From positions 1 through 17,929 of the forward strand of contig JALUBM010000221.1 of the NCBI GenBank assembly GCA_027044845.1: a DNA stretch of 17,929 nucleotides, in the 5' to 3' direction. Of the stretch, positions 1 through 5,950 are shown in pieces. Both the position numbers and the translations under genes were made by a program. This stretch comes from Sulfurimonas sp. GTDB lineage: Bacteria > Campylobacterota > Campylobacteria > Campylobacterales > Sulfurimonadaceae. Under the pieces are notes generated by a model. It worked only from the letters and a program-made list of their open reading frames with translations, had not been told where the DNA came from and searched no databases. The first letter of the stretch is position 1; every line of letters starts with the position of its first letter.

Positions 1-598
1 TTATAATAATAATTAAAAAGGATAACAAAACATTGCTAATTATAGCTGCTTTTACATTTACACCGATATCTTTTGATACCCGCAGAGACTCTTCTTTGTA
101 TTTTTTCACCCATTGGTTTAAATTTTTTGTAAGATCAATAGCCTTAATATTAAATTTTTTCAAATAATCACTGCCCGCAACACTTCCATTGAGTATATAT
201 GCTTTTTCCATGTTATAAGCAATATGATAAAAATTTGTAAATTTTTTTTTAAATTTTTTTAAACTGGTGATCATTTTAATTTCATGAGTTATTTTAGTCA
301 TTGTTATCAATCTATCCAAAACGATATTGCCTTTTTTAAAATCTTGTTTTATATCATCTATCCTATTCATGTTGTGAGTAAGAGATACTGTTGTTGCAAC
401 TTGTTGAAGATTTAACACACTTCTTTGTAAAGACAAAAATTCTATTAACTTAGGCAGAACATTTTTTGCCTGTAAATTGGCATCACTTTTAATTTTATTT
501 AATTTTATATTACCTATTATACCGTTTATCACCAAGATATTGATAATTAGAACAGCAACATACAGAAGGATTTGTTTAATTTTAACATTTTTGAACAT
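1..598 (-). CDS. Methyl-accepting chemotaxis protein, N-terminal part (runs off window edge)
   Basis: An open reading frame starts at ATG 598-596 and continues past base 1, giving 199 codons with no stop. An AGGATA ribosome binding site lies a few bases upstream. The product begins with a short basic segment, then a membrane helix (about residues 8-28, LLYVAVLIINILVINGI), a long helical region of roughly 150 residues without Cys, and a second hydrophobic segment (from about residue 184, AAIISNVLLSFLIII) reached at the window edge. Two membrane segments around a four-helix-bundle-like periplasmic domain is the usual layout of a chemoreceptor sensor half. The HAMP and signalling domains would lie outside the window, so the family call is inferred. 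It is chromosomal flank, outside the integrated element, and appears intact as far as visible. Confidence 0.6.
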   Translation of the reverse strand, partial: MFKNVKIKQILLYVAVLIINILVINGIIGNIKLNKIKSDANLQAKNVLPKLIEFLSLQRSVLNLQQVATTVSLTHNMNRIDDIKQDFKKGNIVLDRLITMTKITHEIKMITSLKKFKKKFTNFYHIAYNMEKAYILNGSVAGSDYLKKFNIKAIDLTKNLNQWVKKYKEESLRVSKDIGVNVKAAIISNVLLSFLIIII

Positions 599-696
599 TT
601 TATAATATCCTATATAAAAAAATAATATAATTTTATTCTTTTGTAGCTTAATAGCCTCTGCAATAATATAATATTTTATTATTTTAAAAGTATTTG

Positions 697-719
697 ATGG
701 CGGACAGAGGGGGATTCGA
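697..719. repeat. Left attachment site (attL), copy of tRNA-Ser 3' end
   Basis: This 23-bp segment matches 17803-17825 with one mismatch (A instead of G at position 703, in the acceptor-stem part). It corresponds to the CCA end, acceptor strand and 3' half of the T arm of the tRNA gene. The match stops abruptly at 720. This is the classic footprint of a tyrosine integrase that uses a tRNA 3' end as its crossover region, leaving an intact tRNA at the integrase end and a short copy at the other. Confidence 0.9.
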
Positions 720-737
720 TACATACCTTAAATAGGT

Positions 738-748
738 TTCTATAGAGT
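738..748. promoter_or_regulatory. Possible XRE operator copy near the left end
   Basis: The bases TTCTATAGAGT match the palindromic consensus TTCTATAGAA (exact at 9253-9262) except at the last base. The copy lies between attL and the TATACCCC repeats. It could bind the second XRE regulator, or it could be a chance match in AT-rich DNA. It is far from any promoter, so its role is unclear. Confidence 0.25.
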
Positions 749-760
749 ATAAGTGAAAAA

Positions 761-784
761 TATACCCCTAAATATACCCCTAAA
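761..784 (+). repeat. Left arm-type integrase sites (two 12-bp direct repeats)
   Basis: TATACCCCTAAA is repeated twice in tandem (761-772 and 773-784). The same TATACCCC core is found twice with the same 12-bp spacing at 17670 and 17682 near the other end, and once inverted at 17632. Short repeats just inside both ends of a tRNA-integrated element are characteristic of arm-type binding sites for the N-terminal domain of the integrase. Function is inferred from position and symmetry. Confidence 0.7.
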
Positions 785-842
785 AAATTTATTACTTGTT
801 TATTATGCGAAATTAATTTAAACAAGTATAGCATAATTTTAA

Positions 843-871
843 ATGCGAGTGCAGCTAAATTACACTCGCAT
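843..871 (-). terminator. Terminator of the leftward recombination operon
   Basis: A perfect 9-bp inverted repeat (ATGCGAGTG at 843-851 and CACTCGCAT at 863-871, 11-nt loop) lies just beyond the stop codon of the last gene of the operon. Read on the minus strand the stem is followed by TTTAAAATT. The layout fits an intrinsic terminator, although the T tract is interrupted. Confidence 0.65.
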
Positions 872-876
872 ATATC

Positions 877-1359
877 CTAAACCCTCTCCTGTAGATAATT
901 TATTACAAAATAATTTATCACGCTGCCAAACAATACTTCAATAGCTCTTTTCAAAGCCCTAGTTTCTGCCCTTGCATTCATGAAGTGCATGCCACCATTA
1001 CCTTTAAGCTCACTAAACTCAAATATACCAACAGAATCAGCTATCCTCATAATGTTTCCATTTCTTATAGTGAGAGTTCCACTTATTTGTGCATACTCTT
1101 TAGTGAGAACTTTATCTTTTATCTCCCAAGCATAACTGAGCGGTAAAGACGAAAGAATCTTTATGAGTGCATCTCGCTTTGCTTCCCAAGTGCCATTTAT
1201 CAAGAAGAAGTCATTTCTGTTGAGTAGTTTTAAAGCTTTTATCTTTGTCTTCCTGAGTTTACTTAGCTCATTTTCATCTGATTCCAAGACTATTTCACCG
1301 CTATCTGGATTTACTTCTAGCATATTTGTATGACTATAGTTTTGAGTTGAACTTTTCAT
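877..1359 (-). CDS. Probable single-strand annealing recombinase (Rad52/DdrA/ERF-like)
   Basis: This 160-residue protein is the last gene of the leftward operon. Its ATG overlaps the stop of the upstream Gp157-like gene (ATGA), so the two are translationally coupled. A central region of about residues 70-120 (alternating strands, LSYAWEIKDKVLTKEYAQI, followed by a glycine-rich turn) leads into the motif ARAETRALKRAIEVLFGS near residue 130. That motif resembles the conserved AxTRAxxRAL...G helix of small Rad52/DdrA/ERF-type annealing proteins of phages and mobile elements. Such proteins anneal complementary single strands during recombination and circularisation. Pairing with a Gp157-like protein supports a phage-type recombination module. 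It is shorter than most family members, so a truncated or minimal version is possible. The family assignment is from motif shape only. Confidence 0.5.
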   Translation of the reverse strand: MKSSTQNYSHTNMLEVNPDSGEIVLESDENELSKLRKTKIKALKLLNRNDFFLINGTWEAKRDALIKILSSLPLSYAWEIKDKVLTKEYAQISGTLTIRNGNIMRIADSVGIFEFSELKGNGGMHFMNARAETRALKRAIEVLFGSVINYFVINYLQERV

Positions 1360-1940
1360 GACGCTATTCCAAGTATCTCATCTACACTGCTATCGCTGTT
1401 GTTTGCCATTATGCCCCTACGCTTGTTTATCTTTAGCTTTATGGGTTTTACATCTTTGAGTATCTCAATGCTACAATTTGCATTTATTGTCTCCAAGCAC
1501 TTACCGCTGTTGTAAAACTCTATCACTGCGTCTTCATCTAAAACCTTTCTACAAAATCCAGCTTCTATGAGCTTGTGCTCGTTGTGGATAGTTAGTTTTA
1601 TCTTTGAACTAGGAGTTGGCTTGTTTATGGTTATTGAGCTAATTCCAGCACCTTCAAGCTTATCGATGCCATACTCTTTAAACACATCCGCTCCAGTTTG
1701 CAATGCAATCTCTTTTGCTTGTTTTAGCTTTTTCTTTAGTTGTTGCAACTCCTTTATCTCCTCATCTAGCGATGCCACTTTTGCGTCAATGCTGAGTATG
1801 CTAAAGCCGATATAGTCAGCTTTACGGGTAAAGTCCTTATCGCTCTCTAAAATTCCTTTAAACTCATCTGCGAGCCAACTTTTAGTTTCTTCTTTTACCT
1901 CTTGGACTTGCTGTTCAAATCTGTATCTAGTGGTCTTCAT
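1356..1940 (-). CDS. Gp157-like phage protein
   Basis: This 194-residue protein has a layout typical of the siphovirus Gp157 family. A charged N-terminal helix is followed by a stretch of the form (F)xxKADYIGFSILSIDAK (about residues 38-55), a coiled coil of about residues 55-85 rich in Glu, Lys and Leu, and a beta-like region (ISSITINKPTPSSKIKLTI, about 100-118). It ends with DEDAVIEFYNSGK and a Lys-rich element. Gp157 proteins accompany annealing recombinases and single-strand-binding functions in phages and mobile elements and have been linked to phage resistance, but their mechanism is not well known. It is coupled to the annealing protein downstream (ATGA overlap), with one base between its start and the upstream gene. 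The C-terminal 40 residues appear element-specific. Confidence 0.65.
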   Translation of the reverse strand: MKTTRYRFEQQVQEVKEETKSWLADEFKGILESDKDFTRKADYIGFSILSIDAKVASLDEEIKELQQLKKKLKQAKEIALQTGADVFKEYGIDKLEGAGISSITINKPTPSSKIKLTIHNEHKLIEAGFCRKVLDEDAVIEFYNSGKCLETINANCSIEILKDVKPIKLKINKRRGIMANNSDSSVDEILGIAS

Positions 1941-1941
1941 C

Positions 1942-2154
1942 TTATGCTCCTATATCACTATTGTCATAATCTTTGTTATTTAAAGCTTCTTTTGATATAA
2001 TGTGATTCTGTTCGGTTAGGGAACGGCTTGTCTGTTCTCTTTCCATCTCATTAATCTCAGTTTCACTCATCTCATGTTCCATTTCCATCCATGCCATCAT
2101 GTCTTGGTAGAATTGTTCATCACTTGCATATTTTGCGTATTGATCATCAAACAT
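1942..2154 (-). CDS. Small acidic protein of unknown function
   Basis: This 70-residue protein is rich in Glu, Asp and Met, with a predicted helical core (about residues 15-45, including MMAWMEMEHEMSETEINEME) and a polar C terminus. It has no Cys, membrane segment or recognised motif. AAAGGA lies upstream at a suitable distance, and only one base separates its stop from the ATG of the Gp157-like gene, so it belongs to the same operon. A small acidic protein beside ArdA and recombination genes could be a DNA mimic or a partner-binding protein, but nothing in the sequence shows this. Confidence 0.6.
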   Translation of the reverse strand: MFDDQYAKYASDEQFYQDMMAWMEMEHEMSETEINEMEREQTSRSLTEQNHIISKEALNNKDYDNSDIGA

Positions 2155-2208
2155 TGTTTATCCTTTTGTATTTTATGTTATTGGCACACTTTATGTGCAA
2201 CTGTGCGT

Positions 2209-2226
2209 TTACTGTACTTGTTTCAT
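2209..2226 (-). other. Possible five-codon mini-ORF behind a perfect Shine-Dalgarno
   Basis: On the minus strand, AAAGGAGG (2237-2230) is followed after three bases by ATG AAA CAA GTA CAG TAA. This is the strongest ribosome binding sequence in the region, yet it opens no long frame. It lies between ardA and the small acidic gene. It may be a leader or coupling peptide, or the scar of a lost gene start. A weak hairpin (CACA/TGTG arms) follows at about 2181-2200. Confidence 0.25.
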
Positions 2227-2248
2227 CTACCTCCTTTGCTATGATTTA

Positions 2249-2785
2249 TTAACCGATATACTCAAATACATCATCACCTATTTCCCAATAAGTTCCGTCA
2301 TATTCTAGTTCTCTAGCTACTCCTTCGTAGTCGATATTGTTAGCTATGAGGGGCTCTAAATTATGCACCCCATAGCACTCTTCCAAGAGCTCATAAGCGA
2401 CATCTTCCAAGTTTTGGTCTTGATGTACGATTACATCTTCACTTCGCTCTATGGCATCTTCTAAGTCCACTGTGATACCTTCGCTTAGTAGGAATGCAAC
2501 TGCTTTTAGTTTGTGGGTATCTAGTTCTGAAAGTAGCTCCATGTTTGAGTTAAGTTCATGGATATTTTCATACTCATCTATCGGGTATAAATCTAGGTCA
2601 CCCCACTCATAATCAGTTATGAAATACTCCTCATGATTGTCTGTACCACAGATAGATTCTCCTTTCGTCAAGACCTCTGAAATGGCTTGTGAAAGCTCAA
2701 ATCCTGTAAGTGGTAGATTTATCCATTTGCCAACTAGAAACACCTCGTTGTACGCCTGAAGGTCGGTTAGGTATATTTTTAACAT
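2249..2785 (-). CDS. ardA: Antirestriction protein ArdA
   Basis: This acidic protein of 178 residues starts at ATG 2785, chosen because AAAGGAGAAACA directly precedes it. The open frame extends 11 codons further upstream, but that part lies inside the preceding gene. The N terminus MLKIYLTDLQAYNEVFLVGKW matches the ArdA pattern (I-Y-x-x-x-L-x-A-Y-N, then GxW). It continues with EEYFITDYE, corresponding to the family's conserved E(W/Y)xIxDYE segment, and a Glu/Asp-rich C-terminal half. ArdA is an elongated dimer that mimics B-form DNA and blocks type I restriction enzymes, protecting incoming DNA in a new host. Length (about 165-180 in the family) and charge fit. It overlaps the stop of the upstream gene by seven bases, so the two are co-translated. 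Confidence 0.9.
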   Translation of the reverse strand: MLKIYLTDLQAYNEVFLVGKWINLPLTGFELSQAISEVLTKGESICGTDNHEEYFITDYEWGDLDLYPIDEYENIHELNSNMELLSELDTHKLKAVAFLLSEGITVDLEDAIERSEDVIVHQDQNLEDVAYELLEECYGVHNLEPLIANNIDYEGVARELEYDGTYWEIGDDVFEYIG

Positions 2786-3084
2786 TGTTTCTCCTTTGTG
2801 CAATTGAGTAAGTGCCAAAGTAGTTTTGCTTTTTCTGTTTCATTGAGGTAGCCTATAAAAGCTAGGATATCCTCTATGCCACCGATATAGACTCTAAGGT
2901 TATACCTTTGCACATATTCAATGATTGCGTCATCATCAAAGGCTTTTAGCACTTCATCCACTCCACCTTTGCCTATGCAAGCACCTATGACACTACCGAT
3001 AGATAAACTACCCTCTTGCAGTGCCTCTGCTATCACTTCGTCTGGTTCAATTTGAACATCTACATTTCTGATTGCTACAAGCAT
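2779..3084 (-). CDS. Unknown protein, first gene of the ArdA operon
   Basis: This 101-residue acidic protein is preceded by an excellent ribosome binding site (AAAAGGAGCAAAC then ATG). Two parts are visible. Residues 1-55 have a glycine-rich turn (SIGSVIGACIGKGG), and residues 55-95 are helical and end in NETEKAKLLWHLLNCTKEK. There is no membrane segment, signal peptide or recognised catalytic motif. Being co-transcribed with, and overlapping, ardA suggests expression on entry into a new host, possibly as another anti-host-defence or DNA-protection factor, but this is inference from context only. Confidence 0.6.
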   Translation of the reverse strand: MLVAIRNVDVQIEPDEVIAEALQEGSLSIGSVIGACIGKGGVDEVLKAFDDDAIIEYVQRYNLRVYIGGIEDILAFIGYLNETEKAKLLWHLLNCTKEKQC

Positions 3085-3142
3085 GTTTGCTCCTTTTAGT
3101 TTGGTTTGTTGACAACTACTGTTGCATCTATTCTTTCCTTTT

Positions 3143-3148
3143 ATAATA
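3143..3148 (-). promoter_or_regulatory. Likely -10 element for the ArdA/recombination operon
   Basis: On the minus strand TATTAT (within CTATTATAAAAGG) lies about 60 bases upstream of the ATG at 3084, with no other gene between. A spaced palindrome GTTGACAAC sits between it and the start codon and could be an operator. No convincing -35 box is seen. Confidence 0.4.
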
Positions 3149-3440
3149 GAATGGGAGATGTATAAGTATAGGTAGCTATCTATACAAGAAGAAGCGTTAG
3201 CGTGTAAAAAAGTGTGGGTTTTTGTTTAGGGGTGTAGGTGTAACTGGGGAGGGTGTCGGTGTTTGTGTAGGCGTGGGAAAAGTAACTAGGGCTTCTGCGC
3301 TAGATTTTAGATTTGCTATAAGGTTTTTTATTTGAAGCTAGTTTGAGGTTAGAGTAATGGTTGAAAATAGTTTAGACTGAAGTATTGATAATAGTTATCA
3401 AGTATAGATTTACTAAGTTTATGTAGCAGAGATATAAAAG

Positions 3441-3498
3441 TGAACCTCTTTTCTGGTAACATATGACAGTGGCTATATGTTACCGAGATAGTGGTTCA
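3441..3498. repeat. Nested inverted repeat downstream of the first XRE gene
   Basis: A perfect 10-bp inverted repeat, GGTAACATAT (3455-3464) and ATATGTTACC (3475-3484) with a 10-nt loop, sits inside a second perfect 6-bp pair, TGAACC (3441-3446) and GGTTCA (3493-3498). It begins 18 bp past the XRE stop codon. It could terminate the XRE transcript, although no T tract follows, or serve as a dyad site for a DNA-binding protein. Confidence 0.55.
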
Positions 3499-3515
3499 AT
3501 TAGAATCTATAGCTC

Positions 3516-3782
3516 TTATGTAGTTGCTTCGATATCTTCAAGAAGATTTGCAATATCGCATTCCAGTATGTAAGCTATTTTGTATAGATGTTCTAGGTTA
3601 AAGTGCTGTTTATCAAGATAGAGTTCTGCTTGCGATACTAAGCCAACTGATTTATGACCAAGTGCCTGTGATAGTTGCAGTTGTGTATAACCTTTTAGTT
3701 CTCGGTATTTTTTAACATTTTTACCGATTTGTTTATAAAAGTTATCTACTGCATCACTTGGTAACTCATCAGCATTTTTCAC
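3516..3782 (-). CDS. XRE-family transcriptional regulator (cassette 1)
   Basis: This 88-residue protein is made almost entirely of one HTH_3 domain. IGKNVKKYRELKGYTQLQLSQ (helices 1-2) is followed by ALGHKSVGLVSQAEL (recognition region) and a C-terminal helix, FNLEHLYKIAYILECDIANLL. The start codon is GTG (3782-3780) behind AAAGG. It is a clear paralogue of the regulator at 8918-9178: both share G(H/Q)KS.G, AE.Y, DK.HFNLEHL.K and a GTG start. It probably binds the intergenic region it shares with the divergent exported-protein gene and represses one or both promoters. No toxin-like partner gene lies beside it, so a toxin-antitoxin role is unlikely. Confidence 0.85.
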   Translation of the reverse strand: MKNADELPSDAVDNFYKQIGKNVKKYRELKGYTQLQLSQALGHKSVGLVSQAELYLDKQHFNLEHLYKIAYILECDIANLLEDIEATT

Positions 3783-3799
3783 TATGTATAGCCTTTATG

Positions 3800-3858
3800 G
3801 ATTAGTTAAGCTATTTTAGAATGATAAAAAGATTAGTTCAAATAGTAATAACTAGTTA
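3800..3858. promoter_or_regulatory. Candidate operators of the first XRE regulator
   Basis: The region just upstream of the GTG start contains GATTAGTT twice (3800-3807 and 3831-3838), 31 bp apart. The perfect 10-bp palindrome TAACTAGTTA follows at 3849-3858 and shares the TAGTT core. Repeats at near-helical spacing between a regulator and its divergent neighbour fit operator sites. They differ from the TTCTATAGAA set of the second regulator, suggesting that the two paralogues have separate specificities. Confidence 0.4.
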
Positions 3859-3966
3859 CAATTTTACACGGTCACATTTATCTTTTATTAATTTTTGTGT
3901 GATACTGGTATTGTTTAAGGTGTAAAGTTATACAATTTATTAATTTTAAAATAAAAGGGAGCTAAA

Positions 3967-4281
3967 ATGGCTAAATATACTAAATACATAAAAGCATTGG
4001 TGTTTATCATTGCAATTACTTCTACTGCAGAAGCAGCAATGATTGGTACACAGTATGGAAGTAACAGTGGAAGTGGAAATAACGGTGGGTATCAGAGTAA
4101 TTCTGGACAACAATACCAGTATGATATGAGCAATGGAAATGATAGGCTTAATTATAGCGTTGATACGGATGCTCAACAACGAGATATGCGGAGCAAATTA
4201 TATAATCCCAGCGCTAATCAAAATAGGCAACAAGATCAAAGTACAGGTCAATATGGTGGCGGAGTTTATAATGGGGATTAG
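3967..4281 (+). CDS. Small exported Q/N/G-rich protein
   Basis: This 104-residue protein begins with a clear Sec signal peptide: basic start (MAKYTKYIK), a hydrophobic core (ALVFIIAITSTA) and a probable cleavage after AEA near residue 23. The mature part of about 80 residues is low-complexity, rich in Gly, Asn, Ser, Gln and Tyr, with no Cys and no hydrophobic core, and is therefore probably unstructured. It is the first rightward gene of cassette 1, preceded by AAAAGGGAG and a TATACA box about 35 bp upstream, opposite the XRE gene. Such compositions occur in matrix, adhesin and amyloid-like surface proteins. No specific family is recognised. Confidence 0.65.
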   Translation: MAKYTKYIKALVFIIAITSTAEAAMIGTQYGSNSGSGNNGGYQSNSGQQYQYDMSNGNDRLNYSVDTDAQQRDMRSKLYNPSANQNRQQDQSTGQYGGGVYNGD

Positions 4282-4357
4282 ATACTTAGTAGTAACTGCA
4301 TTATAGTTTCTCATATCTCTAGCTTATATAAAGAGAAATAAACTACTATCTTTTTCC

Positions 4358-4388
4358 GTCAAAGATAAACTTTGGCTCTTTTTAATTT
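4358..4388 (+). terminator. Intrinsic terminator after the Q/N/G-rich gene
   Basis: A 7-bp stem with one G-T pair (GTCAAAG 4358-4364 and CTTTGGC 4370-4376, loop ATAAA) is followed by TCTTTTTAATTT. It lies 77 bp past the stop codon and probably ends the first transcript of cassette 1. Confidence 0.6.
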
Positions 4389-4491
4389 AGAGAGTCAGAG
4401 GTTTTCTTTTAACTGAAGCATGTGATCTGAATTCATATGAAGATAGTCAATAAATAAACCGTAAAATACATTTGATAAAGCAGCTTCATAA

Positions 4492-4737
4492 GCTTATCGA
4501 AAGAAGAAAAAACTATTACTAACACTTTTAGCACTAAGTGCAGTAGGATTGCAGGCAGATATTTGTGATGATGGAAATGCATTTGGATGTTATATTCTTG
4601 GAGTTTCATATTATAATGGTAAAGGTGTAAAACAAAGTTACTTTAAAGCTAATAAACTTTATAAAAAAGCTTGTGAATTAGGTGAAGAATCTGGCTGCAA
4701 GAATTATGCTAAGTTAAATATAAAAGGCTATCTATGA
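4492..4737 (+). pseudogene. Sel1-repeat (Hcp-like) exported protein, start codon lost
   Basis: The open frame reads RKKKKLLLTLLALSAVGLQA, a textbook Sec signal peptide, and then one and a half cysteine-rich Sel1-like repeats. The pattern (GCYILGVSYYNGKGV, then KANKLYKKACELG and a second GC) is that of the Helicobacter/Campylobacter Hcp family, in which paired Cys form disulfides. No ATG, GTG or TTG precedes the signal peptide: a stop lies at 4489-4491 and the codons after it give no start. The only usable start, TTG at 4549, would cut off the signal sequence. With a single complete repeat instead of the usual several, this looks like a decayed remnant. A non-standard start codon is a less likely alternative. 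Confidence 0.55.
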
Positions 4738-4972
4738 AGTGTAAGTCTATCGTCTCTACCACTTATTAATGAGGTTTGAAGCATTGCTATAGTATTAATA
4801 GTCATGGTGGTCGCAATAAAATACCACTAGATAGATGTCAGTTGATGATAAAAGATTTAAAAAATAAAAATATCATAATACAAAAAATAAACCCTATGAC
4901 TTGGATAAGTTAAAGAATCTTCAAGTTGTATGATTTTTTTCTATGGTTTATTAATCTAAAGAGGAAATAAAA

Positions 4973-5869
4973 ATGTTTGGAGCAAAATACAGTAGATTAA
5001 AATTCTGGATATGGCATATGATCTTAAGTATATTTGGAGGGATTTTGAATGAGATATTAGGTGTAGCAGATAGAAAGCCACTAGATAGCAGTAATCCTGA
5101 TGTATTTATTGTTCTCATGGGTATAGCTATTGTGTTATTAATACTAGATTTAAATGTAATAGCAAATAGAATTAGAGATTATGATGGTAACCCTTGGAAT
5201 GCTTTGCTGGTATTTATTCCTATAGTTAATATTGGTATAATATTATATTATGGCATTGTAAGGCATAAAAAAGAAGATGTAATACAAAACAATCAAGATA
5301 CTATCAACCCCTCTCTAGCTAAAGCAGTCAAAAATCATGCTGAAGATATAGCTGAAGATACAAAAGAAAATCTTAAAGAGTATAAAGTAAATCATCAAAC
5401 TCAAAAAAGCAAATCTGTGGAAACTCCTCGAACTGTAGTGCAAACAACTATAGAAGAAGAGCAAAGTGATATAGTTGATACAGATGAAGACGCATACTAT
5501 GAGCAAGCATTACAAGAAATAGAGGAAGGTAATCAAGTCAAATCATTTTGGGCAAAAGCATTAGTAAAGAGTGATGGGGTTGAAAGTAAATCTAAGTCAT
5601 TATATATAAAATATCGAGTAGAAGATTTAAAAAATAAAGAAAGAGAAAAGCAACTAGCATTTGAAGCATTACAAAAAGATAATAAATTAAAAAGCTTTTT
5701 AGAAGAAAATAAGCTATTAAATCAAGTAAAGAAAATATCCAAAACTAAAGTTATAGCTAATCGTGCTGACAGCCCAATAGATGTTTGCATAGAGTTTATC
5801 AATGGAGAATGGAAAATTATAGCTGATTACAATTCTTCAATTTCTTATTACCTAAATTCCTGTAGGTAG
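4973..5869 (+). CDS. DUF805 membrane protein with long cytoplasmic tail
   Basis: This 298-residue protein starts with a good GAGGAAATAAAA-ATG context. Residues 1-100 form a DUF805-like membrane domain: an aromatic start (YSRLKFWIW), three hydrophobic helices (about 8-30, 44-65 and 75-97), and the segment IANRIRDYDGNPWNALLVFIP, which corresponds to the family's RxxDxG...W...L..IP signature. The remaining 200 residues are hydrophilic and largely helical, with acidic and Lys-rich stretches. A small C-terminal module (about 245-298) contains VCIEFINGEWKIIADYN. DUF805 proteins are inner-membrane proteins of unknown biochemical role, and the long tail is not usual. It lies within cassette 1. An inverted repeat overlaps its stop codon. 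Confidence 0.7.
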   Translation: MFGAKYSRLKFWIWHMILSIFGGILNEILGVADRKPLDSSNPDVFIVLMGIAIVLLILDLNVIANRIRDYDGNPWNALLVFIPIVNIGIILYYGIVRHKKEDVIQNNQDTINPSLAKAVKNHAEDIAEDTKENLKEYKVNHQTQKSKSVETPRTVVQTTIEEEQSDIVDTDEDAYYEQALQEIEEGNQVKSFWAKALVKSDGVESKSKSLYIKYRVEDLKNKEREKQLAFEALQKDNKLKSFLEENKLLNQVKKISKTKVIANRADSPIDVCIEFINGEWKIIADYNSSISYYLNSCR

Positions 5870-5880
5870 GGATATTTAGG
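5851..5880 (+). terminator. Hairpin overlapping the DUF805 gene stop
   Basis: CCTAAATTCC (5851-5860) can pair with GGATATTTAGG (5870-5880) with one bulged base, and the loop contains the stop codon TAG (5867-5869). An AT-rich tract follows, but no clean T run. It is possibly a weak terminator or mRNA 3' stabiliser. Confidence 0.35.
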
Positions 5881-5911
5881 TTCTGAAATAATATGATATA
5901 TTCACACAACC

Positions 5912-5917
5912 TATAAT
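5912..5917 (+). promoter_or_regulatory. Consensus -10 box of the PBP-like gene
   Basis: TATAAT lies 34 bp upstream of the ATG at 5951, after the end of the DUF805 gene, so the PBP-like gene probably has its own promoter. AAAGGAAAC precedes the start codon. No clear -35 box is present. Confidence 0.5.
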
Positions 5918-5950
5918 ATTAAGAAATCGTTCATATAAAGGAAACAAACC

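Larger units (their letters stand above)
3085..3515. other. Gene-free region with G/T-rich segment and nested palindrome
   Basis: This 431-bp stretch has no convincing gene. It holds the operon promoter at its left side, a G/T-rich plus strand at about 3216-3291 with several GGG/GGGG runs, and a nested inverted repeat at 3441-3498. On the minus strand a 46-codon frame (3337-3197) has a Pro-Thr-rich end (FPTPTQTPTPSPVTPTP) but no start codon, and a stop lies just upstream. It may be a decayed gene end or simply the result of the skewed composition. The features seen, strand skew plus dyad symmetry between opposing transcription units, could suit a replication or transfer origin, but there is no direct proof. 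Confidence 0.4.

Noticed and set aside
3197-3337. Pro-Thr-rich minus-strand frame of 46 codons
   Set aside because: It has no start codon, a stop directly upstream and composition explained by strand skew. At most a gene remnant, so it is only mentioned within the gap.
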